From CAVVNC01 sp963750015 (GTDB lineage Bacteria; Desulfobacterota; Syntrophorhabdia; Syntrophorhabdales; WCHB1-27): 64,000 nt of DNA. Each line of letters opens with the position of its first letter. Position 1 is the stretch's first letter. The notes below the pieces were generated by a model. The model did no database searches, was not told the DNA's origin, and worked only from the letters and a program-made list of their open reading frames with translations. Below are positions 34,473-43,765 of this stretch, piece after piece. The DNA lies in NCBI GenBank assembly GCA_963750015.1, contig CAVVPU010000241.1, positions 96,242-160,241 on the forward strand, in the 5' to 3' direction. Position numbers and translations under genes: made by a program.

Positions 34473-35533
34473 TCACCGAAAGACTCGAAGACATGGAGAG
34501 GCGCTTCGACCGGATAGAGGAGGAGATGGCCCGTCCGGACGCTACCTCGAACATGGAAGAGTATAAGAAACTTGCCAGGGAGCATGCCGAGCTGCGGGAA
34601 ACGGTATCCCTGTTCAGGGAATGGAAGAAGGTCAGGGGCGAGCTTCAGAAAGCCCACGAAATGATGCTCGAGGAGAACGAGCCCGAGATAAGGGAGCTGG
34701 CGCGAGAAGAGGAGGTGAGCCTGGAGCTTGAGGATACGAGGCTTCAGGGCCTCCTCAAGGACAAGCTTCTTTCAAAAGATCAAGAGGTAGCGCGGAGTAC
34801 CTTTCTGGAAATACGGGCCGGCACGGGTGGTGAAGAGGCCGCCCTTTTTGCGCGTGATCTTTTCACCATGTACATGAAGTACGCTGAAAAGATGCGGTGG
34901 AAAACAGAGGTCCTCGGCATGAGCCTTTCCGATATGGGAGGCTTTAAAGAGGCAATAGTGGCCATAGAGTCGCCCGATGCTTTCCAGAGGCTCAAGTACG
35001 AGAGCGGTGTCCACCGTGTGCAAAGGGTGCCCGAAACGGAGGCCCAGGGCCGCATACACACCTCGGCCGTTACCGTGGCCATATTGGCCGAGCCCGAAGA
35101 GGTCGAATTCAACATAAGCCCCGAGGACCTGCGCATAGATGTTTACCGGTCGAGCGGGCCCGGCGGCCAACATGTGAATACGACAGACTCTGCGGTCCGG
35201 ATTACCCACATCCCCACAGGCCTCGTCGTCACTTGCCAGGATGAAAAATCGCAGCACAAGAACAAGGCAAAGGCGCTCAGGGTATTGCGGGCGCGCCTCA
35301 AGGAAAGGATGGAGGAAGAGAAAGAGCAGGAGGTCTCGGAGGAGCGCAAGAAACAGGTGGGATCGGGCGACAGGAGCGAAAGGATCAGGACCTACAATTT
35401 TCCCCAGGGACGGGTCACCGATCACCGTATAGGCCTCACCCTCTACAAGCTCGACGACGTACTCGCGGGCAACATAGACGCCCTTCTCGATCCGCTTACG
35501 ACCCACTTTCAGACCGAATCCCTCAAGCGCTAG
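34469..35533 (+). CDS. prfA: Peptide chain release factor 1
   Basis: RF1 terminates translation at UAA and UAG, 354 residues. The GGQ motif is in SSGPGGQHVNTTDSAVRITH. EIRAGTGGEEAALFARDLF and GVHRVQRVPETEAQGRIHTS precede it. The residues reading the stop codon lie in the central domain before GVHRVQ. It overlaps rpmE by 4 nt. It is followed by prmC, which methylates its GGQ glutamine. Confidence 0.97.
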   Translation: MITERLEDMERRFDRIEEEMARPDATSNMEEYKKLAREHAELRETVSLFREWKKVRGELQKAHEMMLEENEPEIRELAREEEVSLELEDTRLQGLLKDKLLSKDQEVARSTFLEIRAGTGGEEAALFARDLFTMYMKYAEKMRWKTEVLGMSLSDMGGFKEAIVAIESPDAFQRLKYESGVHRVQRVPETEAQGRIHTSAVTVAILAEPEEVEFNISPEDLRIDVYRSSGPGGQHVNTTDSAVRITHIPTGLVVTCQDEKSQHKNKAKALRVLRARLKERMEEEKEQEVSEERKKQVGSGDRSERIRTYNFPQGRVTDHRIGLTLYKLDDVLAGNIDALLDPLTTHFQTESLKR

Positions 35534-35541
35534 GTAAGGCC

Positions 35542-36375
35542 TTGTATATCAGAGAATTGTTCCGCGACGAAAAGGAGCTTTCCCGGATTGACGTCCTCTC
35601 CATCGTCTCCCACGTTCTTTCCCTTTCCAAAGAGCGGGTTCTTATGGAGCCTGAAAGATCGCTGGACCACGATGAAGGGGAGCGCATAGGGGAATTGATC
35701 AGGCAAAGGAGGGAAGGAAAGCCCCTGGCTTATCTGACCAGGCAACGGGAGTTCTTTTCCGAATCCTTCTATGTGGACGAGCGCGTTCTGATACCGAGAC
35801 CCGAGACGGAATCGCTCGTCGAGGAAGCCCTCCTGTTCATGAGAGACCTCGGGCGGCCCGCCCGGGTGCTTGACATGGGGTGCGGCTCGGGAATCATAGG
35901 CATCCTCCTTGCCAAGGGTGGGGCTCAGCAGGCAGTCTGCGCGGATATCTCGATCGACGCCCTCAGCGTGGCGAGGCGGAACGCCCTTGACCTGGATATG
36001 GAAGAGAGGATGATCTTTCTGACATCCGACCTCTTCTCTTCCATGAGGAGGGATGCGGACTTCGATATTATATGCGCTAACTTGCCTTATGTGGGCCGGG
36101 ATGAGTGGGAGGCCCTCATGCCCGACGTAAGATGTTATGAGCCGATGGGTGCCCTTTTAGGTGGGGAAACGGGCCTAGAGCTTTATGTACGTTTTGCGGC
36201 CGAGGCAGTCAGCCATCTCCGTTCCGGCGGTGCCCTGTTTTGTGAGGTGGCCGGGGAGGCCCAGGCAGCCTCGGTGGGAGCGCTCTTGACCAAGGCCGGT
36301 CTCGCGGTGACCGTGGTTAAGGACCTCGCAGGTTGCCAGAGGGTAGTGAGGGGGGTATGGACAAATTTATCATAG
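35542..36375 (+). CDS. prmC: Release factor glutamine methyltransferase PrmC
   Basis: SAM-dependent N5-glutamine methyltransferase acting on RF1/RF2, 277 residues. SAM site VLDMGCGSGIIGILLAKGG, substrate motif ANLPYVGRDE (NLPY instead of the usual NPPY). The N-terminal segment GKPLAYLTRQREFFSESFYVDERVLIPRPETE is the family hallmark. The start appears to be TTG at 35542, 8 nt after prfA. No ATG lies between it and the conserved region except well inside the frame. Confidence 0.9.
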   Translation: MYIRELFRDEKELSRIDVLSIVSHVLSLSKERVLMEPERSLDHDEGERIGELIRQRREGKPLAYLTRQREFFSESFYVDERVLIPRPETESLVEEALLFMRDLGRPARVLDMGCGSGIIGILLAKGGAQQAVCADISIDALSVARRNALDLDMEERMIFLTSDLFSSMRRDADFDIICANLPYVGRDEWEALMPDVRCYEPMGALLGGETGLELYVRFAAEAVSHLRSGGALFCEVAGEAQAASVGALLTKAGLAVTVVKDLAGCQRVVRGVWTNLS

Positions 36376-37631
36376 AAGGTGGCGAGCGGCTTCGGGGAAC
36401 GGTAAAGGTGAGCGGCGCAAAGAACGCCGTTCTGCCCGTGCTCGCCGCTACCATGCTTGCGAGAGGGGAATACCATATAGGAAACGTACCCCGCCTGAGG
36501 GACGTCAATTCCATGATCAGGCTGCTCGCCTATACAGGCGCACAGGTGGAATGGATCGGTGAGCACCTTCTCAGGGTCAATACGAAGGAAGCGGAGAACC
36601 ATGTGGCCCCTTACGAGATTGTGAAAGAGATGCGGGCCTCTACCCTCATGCTCGGTGCCCTCGTGGGCAGGCTGCGGCGGGCAGTCGTTTCTTATCCGGG
36701 TGGCTGCGCTATCGGCGAGAGGCCGATCGACCTGCATCTGAAAGGCCTCTCCATGCTCGGGTGCGAAGTCAAGATACACGAAGGGTACGTGGATGTCGAC
36801 GCACGCAAGCTCAAAGGGTCGAAGGTCGCCTTCGATATACCGACGGTGGGGGGCACGGAGAACATGCTCATGGCCGCGGTGACTGCCCAGGGCGAGACGA
36901 TCATACAAAACGCGGCCCGGGAGCCGGAGGTTGTGGATCTGGCCCTGATGCTCAAACGGATGGGAGCGAAAATCGATGGAATCGGAACCGAGGTGATCAG
37001 AATCAGAGGGGTGGAAGGGTTGAACCCCTGTGATTATGAAGTCATACCTGACAGGATCGAGGCCGGCACGTTTCTCGTCGGATGCGGCCTGACAAGGGGG
37101 AGCATCGTGCTCGAGGGCGTCAGGGCCGAGCACATGAAGGCCGTCATAGAGAAGCTGAAGGAAACGGGCATGGAGATCGTCGAGGAGGAGGGCCGGATAA
37201 GAGCGGCCATGACAAAGAAGCACCCAGCGGCTTTCGACATAAAAACGCTCCCGCACCCTGGATTTCCCACCGACATGCAGGCCCAGGCTATGGCTCTCAT
37301 GGGTATATCGAGGGGCGTGAGCGTCATAACAGAGACCATCTTCGAAAACAGGATGATGCACGCCGCAGAATTGAGACGCATGGGCGCGGACATTCGGGTT
37401 ATAGGAAACACGGCCATCGTGAAAGGCGTCAAGGCTTTGCAGGGCGCCAAGGTGATGGCCACTGACTTGCGGGCGAGCGCTTCCCTGATCCTGGCTGGCC
37501 TCTGTGCGTACGGAACCACCGAGGTTTCCCGTATTTACCATATCGACAGGGGATATGAAGCGATAGAGAAGAAGCTCTCCGGACTCGGGGCGCATATCGA
37601 GAGGAGGAAGGATGAAAGTCTGGCACCTTGA
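36357..37631 (+). CDS. murA: UDP-N-acetylglucosamine 1-carboxyvinyltransferase MurA
   Basis: First committed step of peptidoglycan synthesis, about 424 residues. It starts MDKFIIEGGERLRGTVKVSG with a G-rich ribosome site. KNAVLPVLAATML and the catalytic Cys region YPGGCAIGERPIDLHLKGL (the fosfomycin target Cys) are present, as are AGTFLVGCG and DLRASASLILAGLCA. It overlaps prmC by 19 nt in another frame. A 489-residue antisense open frame here is a shadow. Confidence 0.97.
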   Translation: MDKFIIEGGERLRGTVKVSGAKNAVLPVLAATMLARGEYHIGNVPRLRDVNSMIRLLAYTGAQVEWIGEHLLRVNTKEAENHVAPYEIVKEMRASTLMLGALVGRLRRAVVSYPGGCAIGERPIDLHLKGLSMLGCEVKIHEGYVDVDARKLKGSKVAFDIPTVGGTENMLMAAVTAQGETIIQNAAREPEVVDLALMLKRMGAKIDGIGTEVIRIRGVEGLNPCDYEVIPDRIEAGTFLVGCGLTRGSIVLEGVRAEHMKAVIEKLKETGMEIVEEEGRIRAAMTKKHPAAFDIKTLPHPGFPTDMQAQAMALMGISRGVSVITETIFENRMMHAAELRRMGADIRVIGNTAIVKGVKALQGAKVMATDLRASASLILAGLCAYGTTEVSRIYHIDRGYEAIEKKLSGLGAHIERRKDESLAP

Positions 37632-38889
37632 CAGCGAGTACGACGCGTTCATCTCCGCCGTTCTCGACCAGAGGGAAAAGAGGAAGGCGGGAGTGAGAGG
37701 TGCAGTCGATCGAATAAAGGGAGAGGTGCGAAGCCACGGTGAGGCAGCCCTCGTGGAATACGCCCGGAAGTTCGACGGCTGGACACGGCAGTACCCGTTG
37801 AAAGTGAGTGCGGATGAAATCAGTGCCGCAGCAGCGACCGTAGGACGGAAGGACAGGCTTGTGCTCGCCGGGATGATAGATAATGTGACTCGTTTTCATC
37901 GGTCCCAAAGGGTTCGGCCGAGGACCTATAGAAGAAAAGGCCTTACCGTGGTAGAGGAGCAGGTGCCCGTGGATGCAGCCCTCGTCTATGTCCCGGGCGG
38001 AACGGCTGCTTATCCGTCGAGCCTCGTCATGGGTGTGGTGCCCGCGAAGATCGCCGGGGTGAAGGATATCTATGCGACGAGTCCGGCCCGGGATGGTCGC
38101 ATCAACCCCTACGTGGCCTGCGCCGCATCTCTTTTAGGGATCAAAGGTTTTTACCGGGTAGGCGGGGCCCAGGCGATCTTTGCCTTCACTTATGGGATCG
38201 GGAGCATCCCGAGGGTAGACATAATAGTGGGACCCGGAAACGCCTATGTGGAAGAGGCCAAGAGGGACGTATACGGACAGGTCGGCATCGACATGCTCGC
38301 CGGCCCGAGCGAACTGATTGTCCTCGCCACCCAACCCTTTCCGTCGGATATCCTCACCTGGGATCTGTTCTCCCAGGCAGAGCATGACGAGATGGCTGTG
38401 GTCGGTTTTTTTTCCCCTTCCGAGGAGGAGATTTACGGCCTGCTCAAGAACATGGAGCGTCTCATATCAAAGAACAAGAGACGACAGATCATCGAGCGCT
38501 CTCTCGAAGTAAGCGGATTTCTCGTTCACTATACGAGGATTGAGGATGCAATTTCTGCAATCGACCGGATCGCCCCCGAACACCTGGAGGTCATAGGAGA
38601 CGAGGCGGTCGCCGAAAAAATCAGGTATTCGGGAATTACCTATGTGGGAGGCCACACGTGCGTTTCTATGGGCGATTATTATATAGGCACGAACCACGTG
38701 CTGCCTACGGGCGGGGCCGGCCGGTTTTCCTCGGGCCTCTCGGTCGAGCGATTTACAAAGAGGAAAGTTTTCGTTAAGATAGATGGCTCATTCCTTAAGA
38801 AGTACGGGGACAGAGCGGTGAGGCTCGCGGAGATAGAAGGGCTCTGGGCTCATGGAGAGGCAATAAAGATAAGAAAGGAGCTGCTTTAA
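37612..38889 (+). CDS. hisD: Histidinol dehydrogenase
   Basis: Zn-dependent NAD enzyme for the last two steps of histidine synthesis, 425 residues. PGGTAAYPSSLVMGVVPAKIAGV, VGPGNAYVEEAKRDVYG-QVGIDMLAGPSE, and LFSQAEHDEMA match the family, and the end has LPTGGAGRFSSGLSVERFTK. The ATG is 20 nt inside the murA end, with an AGGAAGG site. It begins the histidine gene run. Confidence 0.96.
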   Translation: MKVWHLDSEYDAFISAVLDQREKRKAGVRGAVDRIKGEVRSHGEAALVEYARKFDGWTRQYPLKVSADEISAAAATVGRKDRLVLAGMIDNVTRFHRSQRVRPRTYRRKGLTVVEEQVPVDAALVYVPGGTAAYPSSLVMGVVPAKIAGVKDIYATSPARDGRINPYVACAASLLGIKGFYRVGGAQAIFAFTYGIGSIPRVDIIVGPGNAYVEEAKRDVYGQVGIDMLAGPSELIVLATQPFPSDILTWDLFSQAEHDEMAVVGFFSPSEEEIYGLLKNMERLISKNKRRQIIERSLEVSGFLVHYTRIEDAISAIDRIAPEHLEVIGDEAVAEKIRYSGITYVGGHTCVSMGDYYIGTNHVLPTGGAGRFSSGLSVERFTKRKVFVKIDGSFLKKYGDRAVRLAEIEGLWAHGEAIKIRKELL

Positions 38890-39759
38890 GTGAAGCTGAA
38901 GATAGGAATCCCGAAGGGTAGTTTACAGGAGAGCACGCTCAGGCTTTTCAAGAACGCAGGCTATTCGATCAAACTTACGGAGCGTTCGTACGTGCCTGCC
39001 ATAGATGACCCCGAGATCGAGGGGCTGGTGATCAGGGCCCAGGAGATGGGGCGTTACGTAGAGAACGGCATCCTTGATATGGGTATAACCGGGCTCGACT
39101 GGGTGCTCGAACAGAACTCCAAGGTGACCGAGGTAGCCCGCCTGCGCTATGGCAAGGTGGGTTTCAGGGGGGTCAAGTGGGTTGTTGCCGTGCCGAACGA
39201 TTCACCCATAAAGGACTTAAACGGACTCCGGGGTAAGAAGATAGCAACCGAGCTGGTCGGTTTCACGACGCGCTTTCTTAAATCGAAGAAGATAGAGGCG
39301 AACATCGAGTACTCCTGGGGGGCGACGGAAGCCAAGCCGCCCCAGCTCGCCGACGCCATCGTGGAGGTTACGGAAACGGGCGCCTCCCTGGTGGCAAACA
39401 ATCTTCGTATTATTGATACCATTCTCGAGTCGGAGACCGTGGTCATCGTTAATAAGACTGCCTTTAAGGATAAGTGGAAGAAGACGAAGATCGAGAACAT
39501 CGTCATGCTCCTCAAGGCCGCTCTTCTTGCTGACGGGAAGGTGGGCCTCAAGATGAACGTGCCCAAGGCTAAGCTCAAGGTCGTCACGGATATTCTTCCC
39601 TCTCTCCACACACCCACGGTCTCGAGTCTTTCCGATGGGGAATGGGTCGCGATAGAAGTGATAATCGACGAGCAGACCGTGCGCGACATCATTCCCTCCC
39701 TGCGAAGGGCAGGGGCCCAGGGTATAGTTGAATACCCGCTGAATAAGGTTATACTTTAG
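38890..39759 (+). CDS. hisG: ATP phosphoribosyltransferase, long form
   Basis: First step of histidine synthesis, 289 residues, which is the long HisG form with its own C-terminal allosteric domain. It therefore should not need HisZ. LKIGIPKGSLQESTLRLF, YVENGILDMGITGLDWVLE and the PRPP site region NIEYSWGATEAKPPQLADAIVEVTETG are typical. The start is GTG directly after the hisD stop. Confidence 0.95.
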   Translation: MKLKIGIPKGSLQESTLRLFKNAGYSIKLTERSYVPAIDDPEIEGLVIRAQEMGRYVENGILDMGITGLDWVLEQNSKVTEVARLRYGKVGFRGVKWVVAVPNDSPIKDLNGLRGKKIATELVGFTTRFLKSKKIEANIEYSWGATEAKPPQLADAIVEVTETGASLVANNLRIIDTILESETVVIVNKTAFKDKWKKTKIENIVMLLKAALLADGKVGLKMNVPKAKLKVVTDILPSLHTPTVSSLSDGEWVAIEVIIDEQTVRDIIPSLRRAGAQGIVEYPLNKVIL

Positions 39760-39766
39760 GAGACAC

Positions 39767-40351
39767 ATGGCGCGAGAATCCGAGACCGTAAGGAAAACGA
39801 AAGAGACCGAGATACGGGTTCGATGGAAGCTCGACGGCGCCGGGGTCTACCACATCACCACGGGCATTCCCTTTTTCAACCATATGCTTGAGTTGTTTAC
39901 GCGCCACGGGTTCTTTGACATCGATATCGAAGCTTCGGGAGATATCGATGTCGACCACCATCACACCATCGAAGACGTGGGCATCACTATGGGAAAGGCG
40001 CTCAGGGAGGCGCTGCCCGGTTTCGAAGGTATACGGCGGTACGGTCACTCCCTCCTGCCGATGGACGAAACTCTCTGCATGACGGTGGTCGATGTGAGCG
40101 GAAGGCCGGGCCTCGTATGGAAAGGCGACGTCGATGGAAGACTGGGAACCTTTGACGGTGAGGTCATTAAGGAGTTCTTTCAAGGTTTCGTGAACGAGGC
40201 GCGGATCACTTTGCATGTGAACCTGCTTTATGGGGATAACCTGCACCACAGGATCGAAGCCATATTCAAGGCATTCGGAAGAGCGCTGCGGGAGGCCGTC
40301 TCCAGAGACGACAAGGTATCCGGGCCGCTCTCCACGAAAGGCATCCTATGA
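39767..40351 (+). CDS. hisB: Imidazoleglycerol-phosphate dehydratase
   Basis: Mn-dependent dehydratase of histidine synthesis, 194 residues, monofunctional. Metal ligands are in FFNHMLELFTRHGFFD, DVDHHHTIEDVGI and the second repeat NEARITLHVNLLYGDNLHHRIEA. It has a good GGAG site and overlaps hisH by 4 nt. Confidence 0.96.
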   Translation: MARESETVRKTKETEIRVRWKLDGAGVYHITTGIPFFNHMLELFTRHGFFDIDIEASGDIDVDHHHTIEDVGITMGKALREALPGFEGIRRYGHSLLPMDETLCMTVVDVSGRPGLVWKGDVDGRLGTFDGEVIKEFFQGFVNEARITLHVNLLYGDNLHHRIEAIFKAFGRALREAVSRDDKVSGPLSTKGIL

Positions 40352-40953
40352 TCGCTATAGTCGACTATGGGATGGGAAACCTGAGGAGCGTGACGAACGC
40401 CTTCGGAAAGGTGGGGGCAGACGTCAAAGTCACCCGCGACCTGAAGACGATCCGCGACGCGCGAGCCATGGTGCTGCCCGGCGTGGGGGCTTTCGGCAAA
40501 TGCGTCGAGAACCTCAAGCGCTTCGATCTCTTCGATTTCCTGAAGGAAGAGATTGCCCAGGGGAAACCGTACATGGGCATATGCCTGGGAATGCAGATTC
40601 TCCTCGAATCCTCCGAAGAGGCTCCGGGTGTAGAGGGCATGGGAGTGATCAAGGGGAGCGTCGTGCGGTTTCAAGGGGGGATGAAGGTGCCCCACATGGG
40701 CTGGAACAGTGTCGATATCGTGAAGCCCGGAAAGATATTTGACGGCGTCCCGAAGGGCTCCTACTTTTATTTTGTGCACTCCTATTACCCGGCGCCCGTT
40801 GAAGAAGACGTGACGGCTACCTTCACCGAATACGGTGTAAGGTTCACCTCTTCCATAAGTAAGGAGAATATCTTCGCTTCCCAGTTCCATCCCGAGAAGA
40901 GCCAGGGGATAGGCCTCAAGGTCTTGAGGAATTTCGTGTCGCTATGCGCTTGA
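40348..40953 (+). CDS. hisH: Imidazole glycerol phosphate synthase, glutaminase subunit HisH
   Basis: Class I glutamine amidotransferase that feeds ammonia to HisF, 201 residues. The nucleophile Cys is in PYMGICLGMQILLESSEE. PGVGAFGKCVENL, YFVHSYYPAP and the His-Glu pair in FASQFHPEKSQ complete the active site. It overlaps hisB by 4 nt and the next gene by 10 nt. Confidence 0.96.
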   Translation: MIAIVDYGMGNLRSVTNAFGKVGADVKVTRDLKTIRDARAMVLPGVGAFGKCVENLKRFDLFDFLKEEIAQGKPYMGICLGMQILLESSEEAPGVEGMGVIKGSVVRFQGGMKVPHMGWNSVDIVKPGKIFDGVPKGSYFYFVHSYYPAPVEEDVTATFTEYGVRFTSSISKENIFASQFHPEKSQGIGLKVLRNFVSLCA

Positions 40954-41480
40954 TTCGTAGACCATGGGTCTGTTTTTTCGTGCTGGGAATCTGCCTTTTG
41001 TCGACCCCCGCCCTAGCCATCGGCCTTTACGTGGAAAGGCTCCAAGACCCCAGCGTTGCGATCTGTCCCTACTGTCACAGGGTGATCGCGCCAGGAGGCA
41101 TTCACCAAAATGCCGAAAGCATCCTTATGACCGAGTTCGGGGGAAGTCTCGACGGCCAGGGCGTAACCTACACTACCGAGCCCGGCCAGGCGAACTATCT
41201 CAATGTTTTCGTTTATCGCTTTCAGGAGCGCCGGGGAGGCAACTTCTCGGTGGTCAGGCCGGCCAGTGTCGGATTTCATGTACATCTGTTCCAGGAGGGT
41301 AAGCTCACCAAAGTCTTCGTCTTCGACGAGACCCAGCAGCCGCTCTCCGATAATCTTTTCCGCATCTTTACCTTCCTGCAGCGGGGTGCCACATGGATCA
41401 CCGCCGGAGAGCTGGCGCGAGAAGGAGTACATAAGGCGGTCGGTGATTTTGCACCCGATTTGAAGGCCCCGGGAGAATGA
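40944..41480 (+). CDS. Predicted periplasmic protein of unknown function inside the his operon
   Basis: A 178-residue protein I do not recognise. It starts MRLIRRPWVCFFVLGICLLS and ends the signal peptide at about TPALA (residue 25). A CPYC motif (about 41-44) near the N terminus might bind a metal or be redox-active. The rest is a mixed alpha/beta region with FGGSLDGQGVTYTTEPG, YLNVFVYRFQERRGG and VGFHVHLFQEGKLTKVFVFDE, reminiscent of lipid-assembly or DUF-type periplasmic domains. It overlaps hisH by 10 nt and hisA by 4 nt, so it is fully integrated in the histidine operon. Its role in histidine synthesis is unlikely given export. Confidence 0.75.
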   Translation: MRLIRRPWVCFFVLGICLLSTPALAIGLYVERLQDPSVAICPYCHRVIAPGGIHQNAESILMTEFGGSLDGQGVTYTTEPGQANYLNVFVYRFQERRGGNFSVVRPASVGFHVHLFQEGKLTKVFVFDETQQPLSDNLFRIFTFLQRGATWITAGELAREGVHKAVGDFAPDLKAPGE

Positions 41481-42184
41481 AACTATTTTTTGCGATGGAC
41501 CTCATAGGGGGCGAGTGCGTGCGCCTCGTTCGCGGAGACTTCGCGCAGAAGACCGTTTATAGTGATGACCCCCCGGCCATGATCGAGCAGATGAAACGAG
41601 CGGGCGCCAGGGACTTCCACATAATAGACCTCGACGGTGCGCGGACGGGAGAAGGGACCAACCGCGAGCTGATAAAGAGCCTCCGTGGCAGGATAGACGG
41701 ATATCTCGAGGTGGGAGGGGGTATCAGGACGAACGAGGACATCGCCTACTACACGGGATGTGGAGTCGACGGTGTGATCGTCGGCACCCGGGCCTTGACC
41801 GACCCCCTTTTCTTTGAAGGTTTGGAGGCGCATAGGAATATCGTGCTCGGCCTCGACATGTACGAAGGACGCCTCATGGTGAAGGGGTGGCAGGAGCCTG
41901 TTCCTCTCGCGGTAGAGGAGGTTTTGGGAAACGCCGCCAGAGTCGGTGTCATGGCGCTCCTTTGTACGAATATAGGCCGTGACGGCATGCTTACCGGTGT
42001 CGATGCCGTGGGCCTGGGTTTACTTCAGTCGATGACCGATATCCCGATAATCGCAAGCGGGGGTGTGGCCTCGATCGAGGACCTCAAGAAGATCAAGGAG
42101 ATGGGCCTTTGGGCCTGTATCGTGGGCAAGGCCTTCTACGAAGGCAGAATACGGATCGAAGAGGCTATGAACTATGCTGACTAA
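41477..42184 (+). CDS. hisA: ProFAR isomerase HisA
   Basis: (Beta/alpha)8 isomerase of histidine synthesis, 235 residues. FFAMDLIGGECVRLVRGDF (catalytic Asp8-type position), DGARTGEGTNRE, LEVGGGIRT and the second phosphate site IIASGGVASIEDLKK are conserved. It overlaps hisF by 11 nt. Confidence 0.95.
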   Translation: MKLFFAMDLIGGECVRLVRGDFAQKTVYSDDPPAMIEQMKRAGARDFHIIDLDGARTGEGTNRELIKSLRGRIDGYLEVGGGIRTNEDIAYYTGCGVDGVIVGTRALTDPLFFEGLEAHRNIVLGLDMYEGRLMVKGWQEPVPLAVEEVLGNAARVGVMALLCTNIGRDGMLTGVDAVGLGLLQSMTDIPIIASGGVASIEDLKKIKEMGLWACIVGKAFYEGRIRIEEAMNYAD

Positions 42185-42929
42185 GCGGATCATTCCCTGC
42201 CTCGATGTCATGGAGGGCAGGGTGGTGAAGGGGATGAACTTCGTTAATCTGAGAGACGCAGGGGGCGCGGTGGAGAATGCGAAGGCGTACGAGGAGCAGA
42301 TGGCCGACGAGCTCTGCTTCCTCGATATTACCGCTTCCCATGAGTCGAGAAAGACTATCGTCCACGTAGTCGAGCAGGTAGCCAACGAGGTCTTCATGCC
42401 CCTGACAGTGGGTGGCGGTATCCGTGACCTTTCGGATATCCGGGACATCCTCCTGGCGGGAGCCGACAAGGTGACCATCAACACTGCGGCTGTGGAGCGG
42501 CCGGAGCTTATAAGCGAGGCAAGCGAGATGTACGGAAGTCAGTGTATCTGTGTAGCGATCGACGCCAAAGCCTCGAATGGCGGCTTCGAGGTCTACACAT
42601 ACGGAGGAAGGCGGCCGACCGGCGTCGATGCCGTTAAATGGGCACAAAAGGTGGAGGCCCTCGGGGCGGGCGAGATCCTGCTGACGAGCATGGACAGGGA
42701 CGGCACGAAGATCGGCTACGACATACCCCTCACCCGGACAATCTCGGAGGCTGTGACTATACCGGTCATCGCCTCGGGCGGAGTGGGGAACCTCGAGCAC
42801 TTGTTCGAAGGATTGGTGGATGGTAAGGCAGACGCGGTGTTGGCGGCATCCATCTTCCATTACCGAGAGTATTCGGTGCTGGAAGCAAAGCGTTATCTGT
42901 TCGACAGAGGAGTGAGCGTTAGGCTCTAG
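42174..42929 (+). CDS. hisF: Imidazole glycerol phosphate synthase, cyclase subunit HisF
   Basis: Cyclase half of IGP synthase, partner of HisH, 251 residues. Catalytic Asp residues are in IPCLDVMEGRVVKGMNF and LLTSMDRDGTKIGYD. PLTVGGGIRDLSDI and VIASGGVGNLEHL bind phosphate. It shares an 11-nt overlap with hisA. Confidence 0.96.
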   Translation: MLTKRIIPCLDVMEGRVVKGMNFVNLRDAGGAVENAKAYEEQMADELCFLDITASHESRKTIVHVVEQVANEVFMPLTVGGGIRDLSDIRDILLAGADKVTINTAAVERPELISEASEMYGSQCICVAIDAKASNGGFEVYTYGGRRPTGVDAVKWAQKVEALGAGEILLTSMDRDGTKIGYDIPLTRTISEAVTIPVIASGGVGNLEHLFEGLVDGKADAVLAASIFHYREYSVLEAKRYLFDRGVSVRL

Positions 42930-42960
42930 AAAAAGAATTCCAAGGTGAAGGTGCGAGAAA

Positions 42961-43344
42961 GTGGAGATTACGGAAAGCATTAAATGGGATGCCCACGGCC
43001 TCATCCCCGTGGTCGTTCAGGACGAGCGAACCCGGGACGTGGTGATGGTCGCATACATGAACGCGGAGGCTCTCGAGCTGACCCTCAAGACGAAGCAAGC
43101 TCACTATTACTCACGATCGAGAAAGAAGCTGTGGCTCAAAGGGGAGACTTCCGGTCATTTCCAGGAAGTACGCTCCATAAACCTTGACTGCGATGGGGAC
43201 ACGCTCCTTCTTACCATCGATCAAAAGGTGGCTGCCTGCCACACGGGCTACTGGAGCTGCTTTTATCGGACGTGGGAGGACGGCTGGCAGCCGGTCGGGG
43301 AAAAGGTGTTCGACGAGCACACGGTCTATGGTGATAAGGGATAA
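42961..43344 (+). CDS. hisI: Phosphoribosyl-AMP cyclohydrolase
   Basis: Zn/Mg cyclohydrolase of histidine synthesis, 127 residues, without a fused HisE domain. Zn ligands are in NLDCDGDTLLL and the AACHTGYWSCFYR segment. The start is GTG at 42961. No hisE or hisC occurs in the window, so those are elsewhere. Confidence 0.93.
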   Translation: MEITESIKWDAHGLIPVVVQDERTRDVVMVAYMNAEALELTLKTKQAHYYSRSRKKLWLKGETSGHFQEVRSINLDCDGDTLLLTIDQKVAACHTGYWSCFYRTWEDGWQPVGEKVFDEHTVYGDKG

Positions 43345-43765
43345 GGTTTGCGAGTGGTATGCGACGTGCAGCTATGTCGGCTATATACCTTTTGCTCCCG
43401 GCACATGGGGATCGCTTCTCGCCTGCTTCATCCTTTACTTCTACCCTTCCTTAGCTAACCCGTTCATCATACTTCTCATCGGTGTGGCAGGGGTTGTCGC
43501 CTCGGAGAGAGCGAGGGGCAGGGAGCCCGATCCCGGGTATGTAGTGATCGACGAGTTCGTCGGGATGCTCATCACCATGTGCGGCCATGGCCCGACCCTC
43601 TGGGGGCTTACCAAAGGCTTTATTCTCTTTCGAGCCTTTGATATACTAAAACCCTATCCCATACGAAGATTGGAGCGTCTGCCCGGCGGCTATGGTATCA
43701 TGGCCGATGATATTCTGGCAGGGATTTTTGCAAACGCCGTTCTTTTCCTAGGGAGACTGATATGA
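43328..43765 (+). CDS. pgpA: Phosphatidylglycerophosphatase A
   Basis: Membrane phosphatase of phosphatidylglycerol synthesis, 145 residues. ATG at 43328 gives the expected family beginning with YVGYIPFAPGTWGSLLA. Two or three membrane helices follow, with VVIDEFVGMLITM as the acidic catalytic segment and AFDILKPYPIRRLERLPGGYGIMADD near the end. The longer frame from 43184 would overlap hisI and is unnatural. It overlaps hisI by 17 nt and pncC by 4 nt. Confidence 0.92.
   Translation: MVIRDKVCEWYATCSYVGYIPFAPGTWGSLLACFILYFYPSLANPFIILLIGVAGVVASERARGREPDPGYVVIDEFVGMLITMCGHGPTLWGLTKGFILFRAFDILKPYPIRRLERLPGGYGIMADDILAGIFANAVLFLGRLI

Noticed and set aside
36183..37652. 489-codon open frame antisense to murA and prmC
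   Set aside because: A shadow frame; the plus strand has clear MurA and PrmC motifs.
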